Source: Mycobacterium colombiense
GTDB lineage: Bacteria > Actinomycetota > Actinomycetes > Mycobacteriales > Mycobacteriaceae
Reading direction: 5' to 3'
Assembly: GCF_001665835.1 (NCBI RefSeq)
Contig: NZ_LZSX01000063.1
Span: forward strand, 62,001 to 126,000
Length of the DNA stretch: 64,000 bases
The notes below the pieces were generated by a model that worked only from the letters and a program-made list of their open reading frames with translations, searched no databases and had not been told where the DNA came from. A program made the position numbers and the translations under genes. Positions 46,693 through 58,405 of this stretch are shown one piece after another (position 1 is the first letter of the stretch; every line of letters begins with the position of its first letter).

Positions 46693-47937
46693 TTATCCGG
46701 CCGATGGTGGCCGGGTGAGCACGCTGTAGCGGAACCCGTATTTGTTGACGTAACCGGCGGCCGCGCCGCGCCGCCCGATCGATCCGACCGGCATGCCGCG
46801 CAGCAGCCCATTGGCCGGGGAATTGGCGCCACCGGCCGCCGCGGCCTCGATCGGAGCGGCCTCTTCGGACAGTGCCGCCGGGGTCACCGACGAGGTCAAC
46901 GTCCCCCAGTGTTGGGGCACCGAGAGCAGCCCCACCCGGCCGGCCTGGCCGACCCCCGCGGAGACGGCACCCACGTGGCCGACACCGCCCAGGTTGCCCA
47001 GACCCAGGGTCGCGAACTGCGGCGTCGGGAACCAGGCACCACCGGCACCGGCCGTGGTACCACCGGGACCGGAGACCAACTGCTGGGCGAGCTGCGACCA
47101 GAAGGCCGGTATGCCATTCGAGAAATAGGCAAGACCCGAGGTTTGCTTGAGGATCACGGTGTACAGGGTGGGATTCAGGCCCAGGTAGTTGTTTGTGGGG
47201 GTCGGCAGCCCCGAATTCAAGAAGTCCTGAAGTGTGCTCGAGAGCAACCCCGGATTCGAGGTGGCCGCGGTCGTTTGTGTCGCCGCCTGAGTTGTGCCGG
47301 CCGACAACGCTTGTGGGCTCGCCACCTGGGACGTGGTCTGTGCGGTGTTGCCCGCCGGCTCGGCGACGGCCTTGGCGACCGCGGCGGCCTGATCGGAGTC
47401 CGCCTCCGGGGTGGTGGTGTTGGGCGGCGTGACGAACGGGCTCAACGTCGACGCGGCCGCCGAAGACGCCGTGTACCCGGCCATAGCGCCGGCGTCTTGC
47501 GCCCACATCTCCATGTACTGCGCCTCGGTGGCCGCGATCGCGGGCGTGTTCTGCCCGAAGAAGTTCGTCGCCACCAGGGTCGCCAGCAAGACTCGATTGG
47601 CGGCGATCACCGGCGGGGGCACCGTCATCGCGAACGCCGCCTCAAAGGCCGCCGCGGCGGCCCGGCCCTGTCCTGCCGTCTCCTCCGCCTGCGCGGCCAT
47701 GGTATTGAGCCAGGTCACGTACGGGGTGATCGCCGAAAGCATCGACATCGATGCCGGTCCTACCCACGGCCCGCTGGTGAGCTCGGTAACCACCGAGTTG
47801 TAGCCGCTGGCCGCAACACCCAATTCCGCCGCTATCTCATCCCAGGCGGCGGCCGCGGCCATCATTGGCCCCGACCCCGGACCCGCATACATGCGACCGG
47901 AATTGATTTCGGGCGGTAACGCCGCGAAGTCAAACAC
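46693..47937 (-). CDS. PPE family protein, SVP subgroup, first PPE of ESX-5
   Basis: 414 residues. Starts (M)[20 protein letters not shown], loop [32 protein letters not shown] motif [20 protein letters not shown]; end [14 protein letters not shown] at 47937 has GAGGAGGA in front and decides the start. PPE25 position in M. tuberculosis. Its duplicate is at 42645; the middle part differs by a short deletion. Confidence 0.93.
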   Translation of the reverse strand: MFDFAALPPEINSGRMYAGPGSGPMMAAAAAWDEIAAELGVAASGYNSVVTELTSGPWVGPASMSMLSAITPYVTWLNTMAAQAEETAGQGRAAAAAFEAAFAMTVPPPVIAANRVLLATLVATNFFGQNTPAIAATEAQYMEMWAQDAGAMAGYTASSAAASTLSPFVTPPNTTTPEADSDQAAAVAKAVAEPAGNTAQTTSQVASPQALSAGTTQAATQTTAATSNPGLLSSTLQDFLNSGLPTPTNNYLGLNPTLYTVILKQTSGLAYFSNGIPAFWSQLAQQLVSGPGGTTAGAGGAWFPTPQFATLGLGNLGGVGHVGAVSAGVGQAGRVGLLSVPQHWGTLTSSVTPAALSEEAAPIEAAAAGGANSPANGLLRGMPVGSIGRRGAAAGYVNKYGFRYSVLTRPPSAG

Positions 47938-48420
47938 CGTGTCCTCCTCAGTCGGCCGCGAACGCATGCGATCTCGGCTGTCACATAGGAATCAGTAGTG
48001 GTCGTGGTCACGGCTCTGTAAACGACGCCACCTGTTGGCCGCCGATGCCGGGGGATCGCTGTGCGATGCTTTCCGCTCGCGACCCCGTCAGCCGCGCCGG
48101 ACGATGCATCCTGACCGATTGGCTGTGTCCGCAAAGGTGGTCTGCCACCACACTTCTCGGACATCCGGTCAAGAACGTCATGCACCTTCTGGCCTCGACT
48201 TATCCCCCGCTGTCAGCAACCGAGCGACAGCTCGCGTGTGCCCGAACTGCCGCCCGCGACTGAGATTAGTTCGTTACGAGGCAAACACCGACACCCAGAG
48301 CCACCTGTTCATTAATGGCCAGCCACTGTTCATTCCCGGTCGGGGGGAGTTCACTAAAGTCAACGGATTGTTCATCATCCGTTTGCTTTTGGCCCGCCGC
48401 GCCAGGACAGATTTGCGCCG
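47938..48420. other. Gap between ferredoxin and first PPE gene
   Basis: 483 bases without a recognisable gene. Several short open frames exist but have no family features. Probably the promoter region of the PPE-PE-PPE transcript. Confidence 0.5.
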
Positions 48421-48627
<207 letters not shown>

Positions 48628-48831
48628 CTAGGCGGCCCGGTTCGGCCGTAACCGGCTCCACGAAATGGCCGGGCTGGCACTTCACGGTTCGATACCCAGG
48701 TTAGTCGGTCGGTAAAGTATCGAAGATGTTCGCCAGCCGATTCCGTGCGCCGGAAGTTCCGGTTGCGCCCGGGTAGGCGTGTCCGTGTTCCTTTGCCGCG
48801 CATGCAATATTGGTGTGCCGCCACATGTTGA

Positions 48832-50070
<1,239 letters not shown>

Positions 50071-50105
50071 ACCTCACCCGGTCGGCCCCAGCGCAGCGCG
50101 CCGTC

Positions 50106-53100
50106 CTACTTGCGGAACTCGGTCGCTGCGACCTGAACGAACACACCGGTGTCCTCGGCCATCAGCAGGCCTCGGCCACGGGGCAGCGGACCACCCTTCA
50201 TCTTGCCGCGGATGAAGCCCTCGTCGGGATCGGCGTCCATCACCAGCAGTGGCGCGTTGGCCTGGGCCAGTGCCCGCAACATCGGGTCGCTGCCGGCCGA
50301 GGACCAACCACCGAACGTCCGCGTGACGAGCACGTGCAGGCCGACGTCGGCGGCCCGGGTCACCCACGGTGCAGCCTTGTGCAACGGCGAGTCGAAGCCT
50401 GCCGGCAGTTGCTGGATGTCGTCGACGATCAGGAAGATCTCCGGCCCGCTCCACCAGTTCCGGGACAGCAGCTCTTCGGCGGACAAGCCGGGCGGCGGCT
50501 CGCGGCCGGCCAGGACCGCGGCGAGTTCACCCATCATCGCCTGGACGCCGTCGAGGTTGTAGGCGAACTTCTCCACGTAGTCGGAGCCGAGCGTGGTCAG
50601 CAGCTGACGACGCGGGTCCACCAGCCACACCTGGGCCGAGGGCTGCCCCGGCGGCGGCGGCGGCGCGCTGGTCGCTCCAGGCGCGTACAACCGCCCGATC
50701 TCGGACATGATCGTGGCCAGCGTCGTGGTACGCCCACATTCGCGACGGCCGGTCACCATCAGGTGCGCGTTCTCGGCGAAGTTGAGATACACCGGGGACA
50801 GGTCCAATTCCGAGATGGCCCAAGCGATTCCGCCCGCACCGACGCCCTGGCGGGTGTCCTGCGCGGCGAGTCCGCGGAGCTGTTCCACCCCGAATGTCGC
50901 CGGCAGCCGGCGCACCGGCGGAGCCTGAGCGCTCGTGATCCGGCTGACGGCTTCGACGATGCTGTCGGACTCGAATCGGTTGTCGGGCGTACTCGCCAGC
51001 GCGGGACGCGCCACCAACGTGTGCAGACCGGACTGCGGGTCGGCGTCGAGGCGGACGTAGTTGACCGCGACCATGCCGCGACCCGGCTTGACCGGAACGT
51101 CCTTGGCGAAGCGCGAACGCACCAGCTTCGCGTCTTCCACGGCGGCCAGCCGCAGCTCGACCCGCGAGCCGAAACCGCTGCGCACCGGCGGCCGCAGCTC
51201 CGATTCCCGATCGGCGGTGACCACCACGTGCACCCCGAACGAGGGGCCCTGGTTGATGATCACGTTGACCTGCTCGATCAGCACCTCGTTCTCTTCGGCC
51301 AGCGCCCGGTAGTTGTCCACCACCAGGTAGACGTCGCCGAAGCCGTCGTTGGGGACCGGACCGGGCTCGTTGCCGAACTTGCGCCGCCGGAACACCTCCA
51401 TCGAGGCGATCCCGTACTCGAGGAAGCTGCGCTTGCGCTCCCGCACCAGGGCCAGCAGTTCGGCCACCGTGCGGCGAACGCCGTAGGGGTCGGTCGGACC
51501 GGCCACCTCACCGACGTGGGGCAGCCGGGCGACGGTGGTCAGCGCGGTGCTGCTGTAGGCCAGGCAGTAGAACTGGATCTGCTCGGGCGTGTGGGTGAGC
51601 GCCGCCGAACAGATCAGGGTCTGCAGCGCGGTCGTCTTACCCGAACCACCGGCACCCAGGATCAGCACGTTGGCACCGGGCCCCGACGTGTCGACCGTCC
51701 ACGGCGGCTGGTCGTGCTTGAACGGACGGTCGATGATCCCGATCGGGAAGACCAGATCCTGCGCGGTGCCGTAGTCCTGCTGCCAGGGGTGGCCGAGGAA
51801 GCGGTTCACCAATTCGTCGATGGCGACGGGCTGGCTCAGCGGCGGCTGCCACAGCCGGTATGGCTGGAAGTCGATCTTGCGCAGCTGGTCGATGATGACC
51901 GTGCCGACCTTGGGCGTCCGGATCCCTTCGGAGTCGTCGTCCTCGGCCGCCTCGATCGGAAGCGGGTCGCCGTCGGTGGGGATGGCGGGAGCGGTGACGT
52001 CCGGTCCACCGACGCTGACTTCCAGCGGGGTGAACGAGTTGGTGAACAGTTGGGGACGGACGTAGTCGATGCTGTGCACCAGCGCCGGCGCTTCGTCTCC
52101 GTCGTCGGTGAGGCCGCGCGGGAAGTAGTCCCGCCACAGGAATTCGGCCTGGAACCGGGTGATGTCTTCCAGGCTGCGGCGGAAGTAGCCCAGACCGGCC
52201 TGCGCGGGCAGGTTGACCGCGTTCGGCACACCGGCCGCTTGCGCCGCACCGGCGGTGCGCGCCTTCAGCACCAGCCGGTAACCCATGTTCTCCATGAGCT
52301 TTTCGGCGCGGCTCTCGATGGTCTGCGACGCCATCATCAGGTGGATCCAGTACGCGCGACCCTGACGACCGATGGAGTCGAGGACGTCGACCGCGGTCGG
52401 CATGATCCGGAACCACTCGTAGAACTCGTCGATGACGACCACGAGCATCGGCAGCGGCGCCATGTCCTGGCCGCGTGCCCGCATCCGGAGGCGCACCGAG
52501 TTGTATTCCTTGGCGTCGTCGACACCGGCGCTGTCGCAGATCGCCTTGCGGCGGGCGATCTCACCCCAGAGCGCGTCCAGGAAGCGCTCCATCAACGCCT
52601 GGTCTTCTTCCAGGTCGGTGATGATCCGGGACACGTGCGGCACGCCGGCGAACGGCTTGACCGCCGATCCACCCTTGAGGTCGGCCAGCACGAACTGCAG
52701 CTCGTCGGGCGGGTGGCTGAGCATCAGCGACTCGATCACGGTTCGCACCAGGGTCGATTTACCCGAACCGGTCGTACCGGACATGACGCCGTGCGGGCCG
52801 TCGCCGCCTTCGTCGAGCGACTTCATGTCGAGGAACAGCAGCTCGCCGTTGTCCGAGCGGACACCGAACGGCGCGCGCAACCGGGACCTGCCCATCGAGT
52901 CGTTGCGATTACCCCACAGCGACTCGAAGTCGATGCGGCCCGGATCGTCAATTCCGTAGTAGGCCATGATGTCTCGGGCGCCGATGTGCGCCACCCGCTG
53001 GCCGATCTCCTCGTACGCCTCGGCGAGCCGCCAGCGCGCCAGCTTCTGCGAAAACTCCTCGGCCTCGGCGGCGCTGATGTGGTCGGTGAGGGCGAAGAAC

Positions 53101-54272
53101 CAGGGCTTCTCGTCGATGACCATCCAGGTGTCGCGGTCGCGGGGCAGCGCCTCGATCACACCCTTCTCGTCGAACCGCAGCGTGCGCTCCGGCACCGCGC
53201 TCCACATCGCGGAACCCGTCAGGTCGAAGAACGTCACCCCGTCGACGCCCTCGCCGCTGATCACGTACTCCCATTGCGGGTCGACGGCATCGGCGATGAT
53301 CACGGTGTGCGGGGTCGGCGTCTGTGCCGACGAACTGGCGTGCCGGGGCGTGAAAGAGCCACGGCCGGCGAACAATTCGGCCTGCTCGGCGGCGAACTCG
53401 CGCACCGAGCTGTAGACCATGCGCGCGTTGCCGGCGGCGTCCTGGCGACGCGGGTCACCGAAGTGCGGCAGCCACTTCACCCAGTCCCATTCGTCCAGGT
53501 TCGAACTGACCACGATCATGCGCATGTGGTCGGGCCCGTGCGAGAACGCCAGCTGGCAGATGATCGCCCGCATCAGTCCCACCGCCTGCTCGCGATCTCC
53601 GGCCAGCGAGTACCAGGGCTCGACCAGCACCGAGATCATCTTGGGCAGGTTGTAGACGACGCTTTGGTAGCGCCCGAATTCCTGAAGCGCCTTACCGGTC
53701 ACCGGCTCCAGCTCGATGTCGGTCGGCATGTTCTGGGGCTCACCCCAGGTCACCTCGGGGCGCGTCATACCGACGCCGACGCGGACCACGCCGAAGTTCA
53801 GGTCTTTGCCGTCGGGCTTGCGTTCCCACATCCGCGATGACCCGACCGCGGCGGCCAGCGTGGTGGGCGCCGGGTGGAACCACCGGTAGTTGGCGTCCAT
53901 GCTGTCGGCCGACTCGTGGGCGGTCTCGCGCAGCATGTCCAGCATCAGCATGAACTGGGCACGCATCGAGTCCAGCTTGGGCCGGCTCATCTGCTGCTGG
54001 CCGCCGAACCGGCCGCCGAACATCATCATCGCGACCCCACCGATCATGAAGATCGGGAAGATCGAGCCGGCGCCGCCGAACACGTGCGAACCGCTGGCGA
54101 AGGTCATGGCGACCATACCGATCAGCAGGCCGACCACCACGACGCCGACCACGATCAGCCACCAGGGCTTGCCCTCCGGCGGCGGGATGCTCAACGGCGT
54201 CGGCAGGACGATGTTCTCCGGCTTGATTACCGGAGGCTTCTCCGGCGTAGGCCGCGCAAATCCACGTTTCAC
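50106..54272 (-). CDS. eccC5: ESX-5 FtsK/SpoIIIE-type motor ATPase EccC5
   Basis: 1388 residues. Two N-terminal membrane helices (WWLIVVGVVVVGLLIGMVAM, IFPIFMIGGVAMMMF), a DUF domain, then three ATPase domains. Walker A of the first is GTTGSGKST (Lys505), of the second GAGGSGKTT (Lys879); in the third it is GRRECGRTT, with Arg1181 in place of Lys. EccC recognises Esx and PE-PPE signals and powers secretion. The GTG at 54272 overlaps the eccB5 stop (GTGA), so translation is coupled. Confidence 0.97.
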   Translation of the reverse strand: MKRGFARPTPEKPPVIKPENIVLPTPLSIPPPEGKPWWLIVVGVVVVGLLIGMVAMTFASGSHVFGGAGSIFPIFMIGGVAMMMFGGRFGGQQQMSRPKLDSMRAQFMLMLDMLRETAHESADSMDANYRWFHPAPTTLAAAVGSSRMWERKPDGKDLNFGVVRVGVGMTRPEVTWGEPQNMPTDIELEPVTGKALQEFGRYQSVVYNLPKMISVLVEPWYSLAGDREQAVGLMRAIICQLAFSHGPDHMRMIVVSSNLDEWDWVKWLPHFGDPRRQDAAGNARMVYSSVREFAAEQAELFAGRGSFTPRHASSSAQTPTPHTVIIADAVDPQWEYVISGEGVDGVTFFDLTGSAMWSAVPERTLRFDEKGVIEALPRDRDTWMVIDEKPWFFALTDHISAAEAEEFSQKLARWRLAEAYEEIGQRVAHIGARDIMAYYGIDDPGRIDFESLWGNRNDSMGRSRLRAPFGVRSDNGELLFLDMKSLDEGGDGPHGVMSGTTGSGKSTLVRTVIESLMLSHPPDELQFVLADLKGGSAVKPFAGVPHVSRIITDLEEDQALMERFLDALWGEIARRKAICDSAGVDDAKEYNSVRLRMRARGQDMAPLPMLVVVIDEFYEWFRIMPTAVDVLDSIGRQGRAYWIHLMMASQTIESRAEKLMENMGYRLVLKARTAGAAQAAGVPNAVNLPAQAGLGYFRRSLEDITRFQAEFLWRDYFPRGLTDDGDEAPALVHSIDYVRPQLFTNSFTPLEVSVGGPDVTAPAIPTDGDPLPIEAAEDDDSEGIRTPKVGTVIIDQLRKIDFQPYRLWQPPLSQPVAIDELVNRFLGHPWQQDYGTAQDLVFPIGIIDRPFKHDQPPWTVDTSGPGANVLILGAGGSGKTTALQTLICSAALTHTPEQIQFYCLAYSSTALTTVARLPHVGEVAGPTDPYGVRRTVAELLALVRERKRSFLEYGIASMEVFRRRKFGNEPGPVPNDGFGDVYLVVDNYRALAEENEVLIEQVNVIINQGPSFGVHVVVTADRESELRPPVRSGFGSRVELRLAAVEDAKLVRSRFAKDVPVKPGRGMVAVNYVRLDADPQSGLHTLVARPALASTPDNRFESDSIVEAVSRITSAQAPPVRRLPATFGVEQLRGLAAQDTRQGVGAGGIAWAISELDLSPVYLNFAENAHLMVTGRRECGRTTTLATIMSEIGRLYAPGATSAPPPPPGQPSAQVWLVDPRRQLLTTLGSDYVEKFAYNLDGVQAMMGELAAVLAGREPPPGLSAEELLSRNWWSGPEIFLIVDDIQQLPAGFDSPLHKAAPWVTRAADVGLHVLVTRTFGGWSSAGSDPMLRALAQANAPLLVMDADPDEGFIRGKMKGGPLPRGRGLLMAEDTGVFVQVAATEFRK

Positions 54273-55786
54273 TTCGGTACCGCCAACTCTCCTGGTGACA
54301 TATCCATCGGTAGCGTGTCGTGCTCCACCAGCGCATCCGCTCGCGACAACGTCGGCCCCTGCGGCAGCAGTCGCAGCGCCACCCACGGCGCCAGACCCGG
54401 TTTCGTCTTGAGGCCCAACGCTTCTCGTACCTCGCGGGTGTCGTCGACTCCGAATCGGGCACCCGCATCCGTGAGCCACCACAACGATTCGGTCGTCTTG
54501 GCTCCGGGGTCGTTTCCGGTGACGGCCACGAAGTTCGCGTAGTCGGGCCCGAAGAAGACCTGATCGGCTTCGCGGCCGGTGGTGTCGGCCTTGACCAGCG
54601 AAACCACCCTGCCGGCGTCCTTCTGCTCGACCGGAATCGTCGCGCCGGAGATGACCTGGACGCGAGCCCGGTTCTCACCCGAGGTCTTCTGCCACCACCA
54701 GCAGGTCGCCGGGTTCTCGCGAATGTCCATCACGTTCAGCGGCGCGTCCGGGTAGGACGACAGATCCAGCTTGTTGACCACCGGCATCTTCGCCAGCGCG
54801 GACGGCTCCACGGTCACCGGCTTGGTGTTGCCCGGCCCGGCGTTCTGCAGGATCTGGGCCACCAACGGCGGCAGCGTCTGCACGCCGTCGGCCAACACCA
54901 GCGAATACTGTTGCGGCCCACTGATTTGCGGGGTGACGATCACCGTGCCGATCGGGCCCGGCGCGTTCGGGAACGACGCCCCGGCACCGGCATTCTGGAT
55001 CTGCGGCACGGTCAGTTCGGGGCCCACCGGCAACGCGTCATACAGGGCGCGGCTCATCGGCTTGGCCATGCTGACCTCCTCCGGGGTGAGACCCAACGGC
55101 AGCAGCACCGATCGGTTCGACCCGTCGATGCGGGAGCGACGTCCGTCCCGGATCACCCAGGCGTCCCCGCCGTAGTTCAGCACCACCGCGTCCGACCCCG
55201 TCAGTACCCGCCGGTGGTTGCCCAGATCGGGGTTGCCGTCGATCACCGTCACCGTCACACCGGACGGTGCGCCGGCCCCGGTCGAGTTCGCCACGGTGTC
55301 GCAGACCAACCAGGACGACGCGGCCGGGCTGGTCGGGTGGAAGCTGGACGGTGCGCCCGGGATGCCCACCATCGGACCGCGCGGCAGGCTGGCGATCTGG
55401 TTGGACTTGACCAGGTGCGGGTTGTCCGGGCGGCCGGTGATGAGGCGGGCCGACGCCAGGTTCAGCGCCGGGTACAACTTCTCGCCGACGCGGACGTACA
55501 GGGCACCCGAGTCGCGGTCGGCGATGATCGGCGACTCGTTGATCTGGCCGGCCGGGCTGATGAAGGAGTAGAGCAGCGCGCCGAGGCAGATCACCAGCGC
55601 GGCGGAGATCGATGCCACCACGGCCAGGTTCTGACGCCGTCCCGGCTCGACCTCCATGCGCACTCGCCACCGGGTCAGTGCCATCGCGGTCCGGCGCGCA
55701 AGGAACTGGTAGCCGGTCACCTGGGTCCGGGTCGACAACCCGAGGCCGTACCCCGACCCGCGCTGCCCGCGACTCTCTTCCGCCAC
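54269..55786 (-). CDS. eccB5: ESX-5 membrane component EccB5
   Basis: 505 residues, as in M. tuberculosis (506). A cytoplasmic start (STRTQVTGYQFLARRTAMAL, the conserved EccB motif) precedes one membrane helix (VVASISAALVICLGALLYSF, about residues 55-75). A periplasmic domain with repeats (GDAWVIRDGRRSRID, YSLVLADGVQTLPPL) and paired cysteines (WLVCDTVANS, ENPATCWWW) follows. First gene of the ESX-5 operon; overlaps eccC5 by four bases. Confidence 0.97.
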   Translation of the reverse strand: MAEESRGQRGSGYGLGLSTRTQVTGYQFLARRTAMALTRWRVRMEVEPGRRQNLAVVASISAALVICLGALLYSFISPAGQINESPIIADRDSGALYVRVGEKLYPALNLASARLITGRPDNPHLVKSNQIASLPRGPMVGIPGAPSSFHPTSPAASSWLVCDTVANSTGAGAPSGVTVTVIDGNPDLGNHRRVLTGSDAVVLNYGGDAWVIRDGRRSRIDGSNRSVLLPLGLTPEEVSMAKPMSRALYDALPVGPELTVPQIQNAGAGASFPNAPGPIGTVIVTPQISGPQQYSLVLADGVQTLPPLVAQILQNAGPGNTKPVTVEPSALAKMPVVNKLDLSSYPDAPLNVMDIRENPATCWWWQKTSGENRARVQVISGATIPVEQKDAGRVVSLVKADTTGREADQVFFGPDYANFVAVTGNDPGAKTTESLWWLTDAGARFGVDDTREVREALGLKTKPGLAPWVALRLLPQGPTLSRADALVEHDTLPMDMSPGELAVPK

Positions 55787-56213
55787 TTAATTCACCATCC
55801 GGTCTACTGATGCGCCTGGATATTGTCCCGCTGAACTGATCCCAGCGCGAATTACATGACAACCGTAAGGCACCTGCGCGAACCTCGCCACGCGGCGCCG
55901 AAGCCATTCACTTCTACATCTCTTTATGCACCCGAAGCCGGCCACGTTCCCCGCGCCGGAGCCGCCGGCGAGGACGGCGGCGATACGCGCCATTGAGCTG
56001 GCAGTTTCGTCTCCCCCACGGATGAACCGACCGCATCCTTCTCGTCTCCTCGGAGCATCGTAGTGGGCGCGCGGCCTTTCGTCCTGTCGAGCGCACCACG
56101 CCGTTCCCGGAAGAAGTCGTAAATGAATGGCGGGCCACCACGCAGCAAAGAATCAGCCAACTCGCACCGGGTCCGAGTCGCAGGGCCGCGAATCCGGACA
56201 GCAAGATGGCGGT
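55787..56213. other. Divergent region between eccB5 and malQ
   Basis: 427 bases without a gene. It must hold the promoters for the eccB5-eccC5 transcript (minus) and malQ (plus); no palindrome or terminator stands out by eye. Confidence 0.55.
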
Positions 56214-58370
56214 ATGACTGAACTCGCGCCGTCGCTGATCGAACTCTCCCGGAGGTACGGCATCGCGACGGAGTACGAGGACTGGGCCGGCCGGCGGGTG
56301 CGGGTTTCCGACACCACACTGAAGGCCGTGCTGGGGGCCCTCGGCGTCGCGGCCGACAACGAGCAGGATCGCAACGTCGCGCTGACCGCGAAGCTGCGGG
56401 CGCACTGGGCGCGCCGGCTGCCGGCGACCATCGTCGGGCGTACCGGCGAGCCGATCCGGTTCTGGGCACATGTCACCCACGGCGATCCCGCCGAGGTGTG
56501 GTTGCAGCTCGAAGACGGCACGGTGCGCGGCGGTGTCGAACAGGTCGACAACTTCACCCCGCCGTTCGACCTGGACGGCCGCTGGGTGGGCGAGGCCAGC
56601 TTTCTGCTGCCCTCCAATTTGCCGCTGGGCTATCACCGCGTGCACCTGCGTTCCGGTGACTCCGAGACCAGCACCGCGCTGATCGTCACGCCGGACTGGC
56701 TCGGGCTGCCGGAGCGGCTCGGCGCCCGTCGCGCGTGGGGCATGGCCGTGCAGCTCTACAGCGTGCGGTCGCAGCAGTCGTGGGGCATCGGCGACCTGAC
56801 CGATCTGACCGACCTGGCGGTGTGGTCGGCATCGCGCCACGGCGCCGACTACCTCCTGGTCAATCCCCTGCACGCGGCGGCCCCGACCAAGCCGATGGAG
56901 CCGTCGCCGTACCTGCCGACATCGCGGCGCTTCGTCAACCCGATTTATCTTCACGTCGAGGCAATCCCCGAATTCGCCGACCTGACCAAGCGCAGCCGGG
57001 TCCGCCGGCTGCGCTCCGAGGTGCAGCAGCGCGCCGCCCGCGTCGACGCCATCGACCGCGACAGCTCGTGGGCGGCCAAGCGCGCAGCTCTCAAGCTGCT
57101 GCACCAGGAACCGCGGTCGGCGGGACGGGAGCTGTCCTACACCGCATTCCGCGACCGGGAGGGCCGCGCACTGGACGACTTCGCCACCTGGTGCGCGCTG
57201 GCCGAGAAGTACGGAGCCGACTGGCACTCCTGGCCCGAGGCGCTACAACACCCGGCCGCGGCCGGGGTTGCGGACTTCGTCAAAAAGCATTCGGACACAG
57301 TCGATTTCCATCGCTGGCTGCAGTGGCAACTCGACGAGCAGCTGGCCGCGGCGCAGTCACAGGCGATCCGGGCCGGCATGTCGTTGGGCGTCATGCATGA
57401 CCTGGCCGTCGGCGTGCACCCCGATGGCGCCGACGCTTGGGCGCTGCAGGACGTGATGGCGCTGGGCGTCACCGCGGGCGCGCCGCCGGACGAGTTCAAT
57501 CAGCTCGGCCAGGACTGGTCCCAACCGCCGTGGCGGCCAGACCGATTGGACGAGCACGAATATCGGCCGTTTCGCGCGCTGATCCGCGCGGTGCTGCGGC
57601 ATGCCGGCGGCGTGCGCATCGACCACATCATCGGGTTGTTCCGGCTCTGGTGGATCCCGCGGGGCACCTCGCCAACCGAGGGCACCTACGTGCGGTACGA
57701 CCACGAAGCCATGATCGGCATCGTCGCGCTGGAAGCGCACCGCGCCGGCGCGGTCGTCGTCGGCGAGGACCTCGGCACGGTCGAGCCGTGGGTGCGCGAC
57801 TACCTCTTGCTGCGGGGCCTGCTGGGCACCTCGATCCTCTGGTTCGAGCTGGACCGCGACGGTAACGGCGGCCCGCTGCCGGCCGAGCGCTGGCGCGAGT
57901 ACTGCCTGTCCTCGGTCACCACGCACGACCTGCCGCCGACCGCCGGCTATCTGGCGGCTGACCATGTGCGGCTGCGCGATTCGCTGGGGCTGCTGACCCG
58001 CCCCGTCGAAGAGGAGCTGGAATCCGACCGGACGGAGCTGGCGGCGTGGATGGCCGAGCTGCGCCGGGTCGGGTTGCTCGAGGACGGCGAGGAGGCCCCC
58101 GAGCAGGTCGTCGTGGCGCTGTACCGCTACCTGGGCAGGACGCCGTCGCGGCTGCTGGGCGTGGCGCTCACCGACGCCGTCGGTGACCGCCGCACCCAGA
58201 ATCAGCCCGGCACCACCGACGAGTACCCCAACTGGCGGGTGCCGCTGACGGGCCCGGACGGGAGCGCGGTGATGCTCGAGGACGTGTTCGCCGATCCGCG
58301 CACCGCCGCGCTCGCCGAAGCCGTGCGCACCGCGATCGCGCCCGTCGCCGCCGAAAGCGCGACCCGCTAG
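56214..58370 (+). CDS. malQ: 4-alpha-glucanotransferase MalQ
   Basis: 718 residues. GH77 amylomaltase with an extra N-terminal domain as in actinobacteria. Active-site landmarks: GGVRIDHIIGLFR (nucleophile Asp), VVVGEDLGTVEPWVRDYL (acid/base Glu) and SSVTTHDLPPTAGYL (Asp of the triad). It transfers maltodextrin segments in glycogen or maltose metabolism. Rv1781c counterpart. The ATG at 56214 starts the family-like TELAPSLIELSRRYGI; the frame is open to 56127. Confidence 0.95.
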   Translation: MTELAPSLIELSRRYGIATEYEDWAGRRVRVSDTTLKAVLGALGVAADNEQDRNVALTAKLRAHWARRLPATIVGRTGEPIRFWAHVTHGDPAEVWLQLEDGTVRGGVEQVDNFTPPFDLDGRWVGEASFLLPSNLPLGYHRVHLRSGDSETSTALIVTPDWLGLPERLGARRAWGMAVQLYSVRSQQSWGIGDLTDLTDLAVWSASRHGADYLLVNPLHAAAPTKPMEPSPYLPTSRRFVNPIYLHVEAIPEFADLTKRSRVRRLRSEVQQRAARVDAIDRDSSWAAKRAALKLLHQEPRSAGRELSYTAFRDREGRALDDFATWCALAEKYGADWHSWPEALQHPAAAGVADFVKKHSDTVDFHRWLQWQLDEQLAAAQSQAIRAGMSLGVMHDLAVGVHPDGADAWALQDVMALGVTAGAPPDEFNQLGQDWSQPPWRPDRLDEHEYRPFRALIRAVLRHAGGVRIDHIIGLFRLWWIPRGTSPTEGTYVRYDHEAMIGIVALEAHRAGAVVVGEDLGTVEPWVRDYLLLRGLLGTSILWFELDRDGNGGPLPAERWREYCLSSVTTHDLPPTAGYLAADHVRLRDSLGLLTRPVEEELESDRTELAAWMAELRRVGLLEDGEEAPEQVVVALYRYLGRTPSRLLGVALTDAVGDRRTQNQPGTTDEYPNWRVPLTGPDGSAVMLEDVFADPRTAALAEAVRTAIAPVAAESATR

Positions 58371-58405
58371 TCGCCCCGTCGGGTGCCTTGTTAGCTTCAA
58401 CAGCC

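Noticed and set aside
54273..54482. N-terminal extension of EccC5 by 70 codons
   Set aside because: The extension overlaps the eccB5 coding end; the GTG at 54272 overlapping the eccB5 stop gives the family length.
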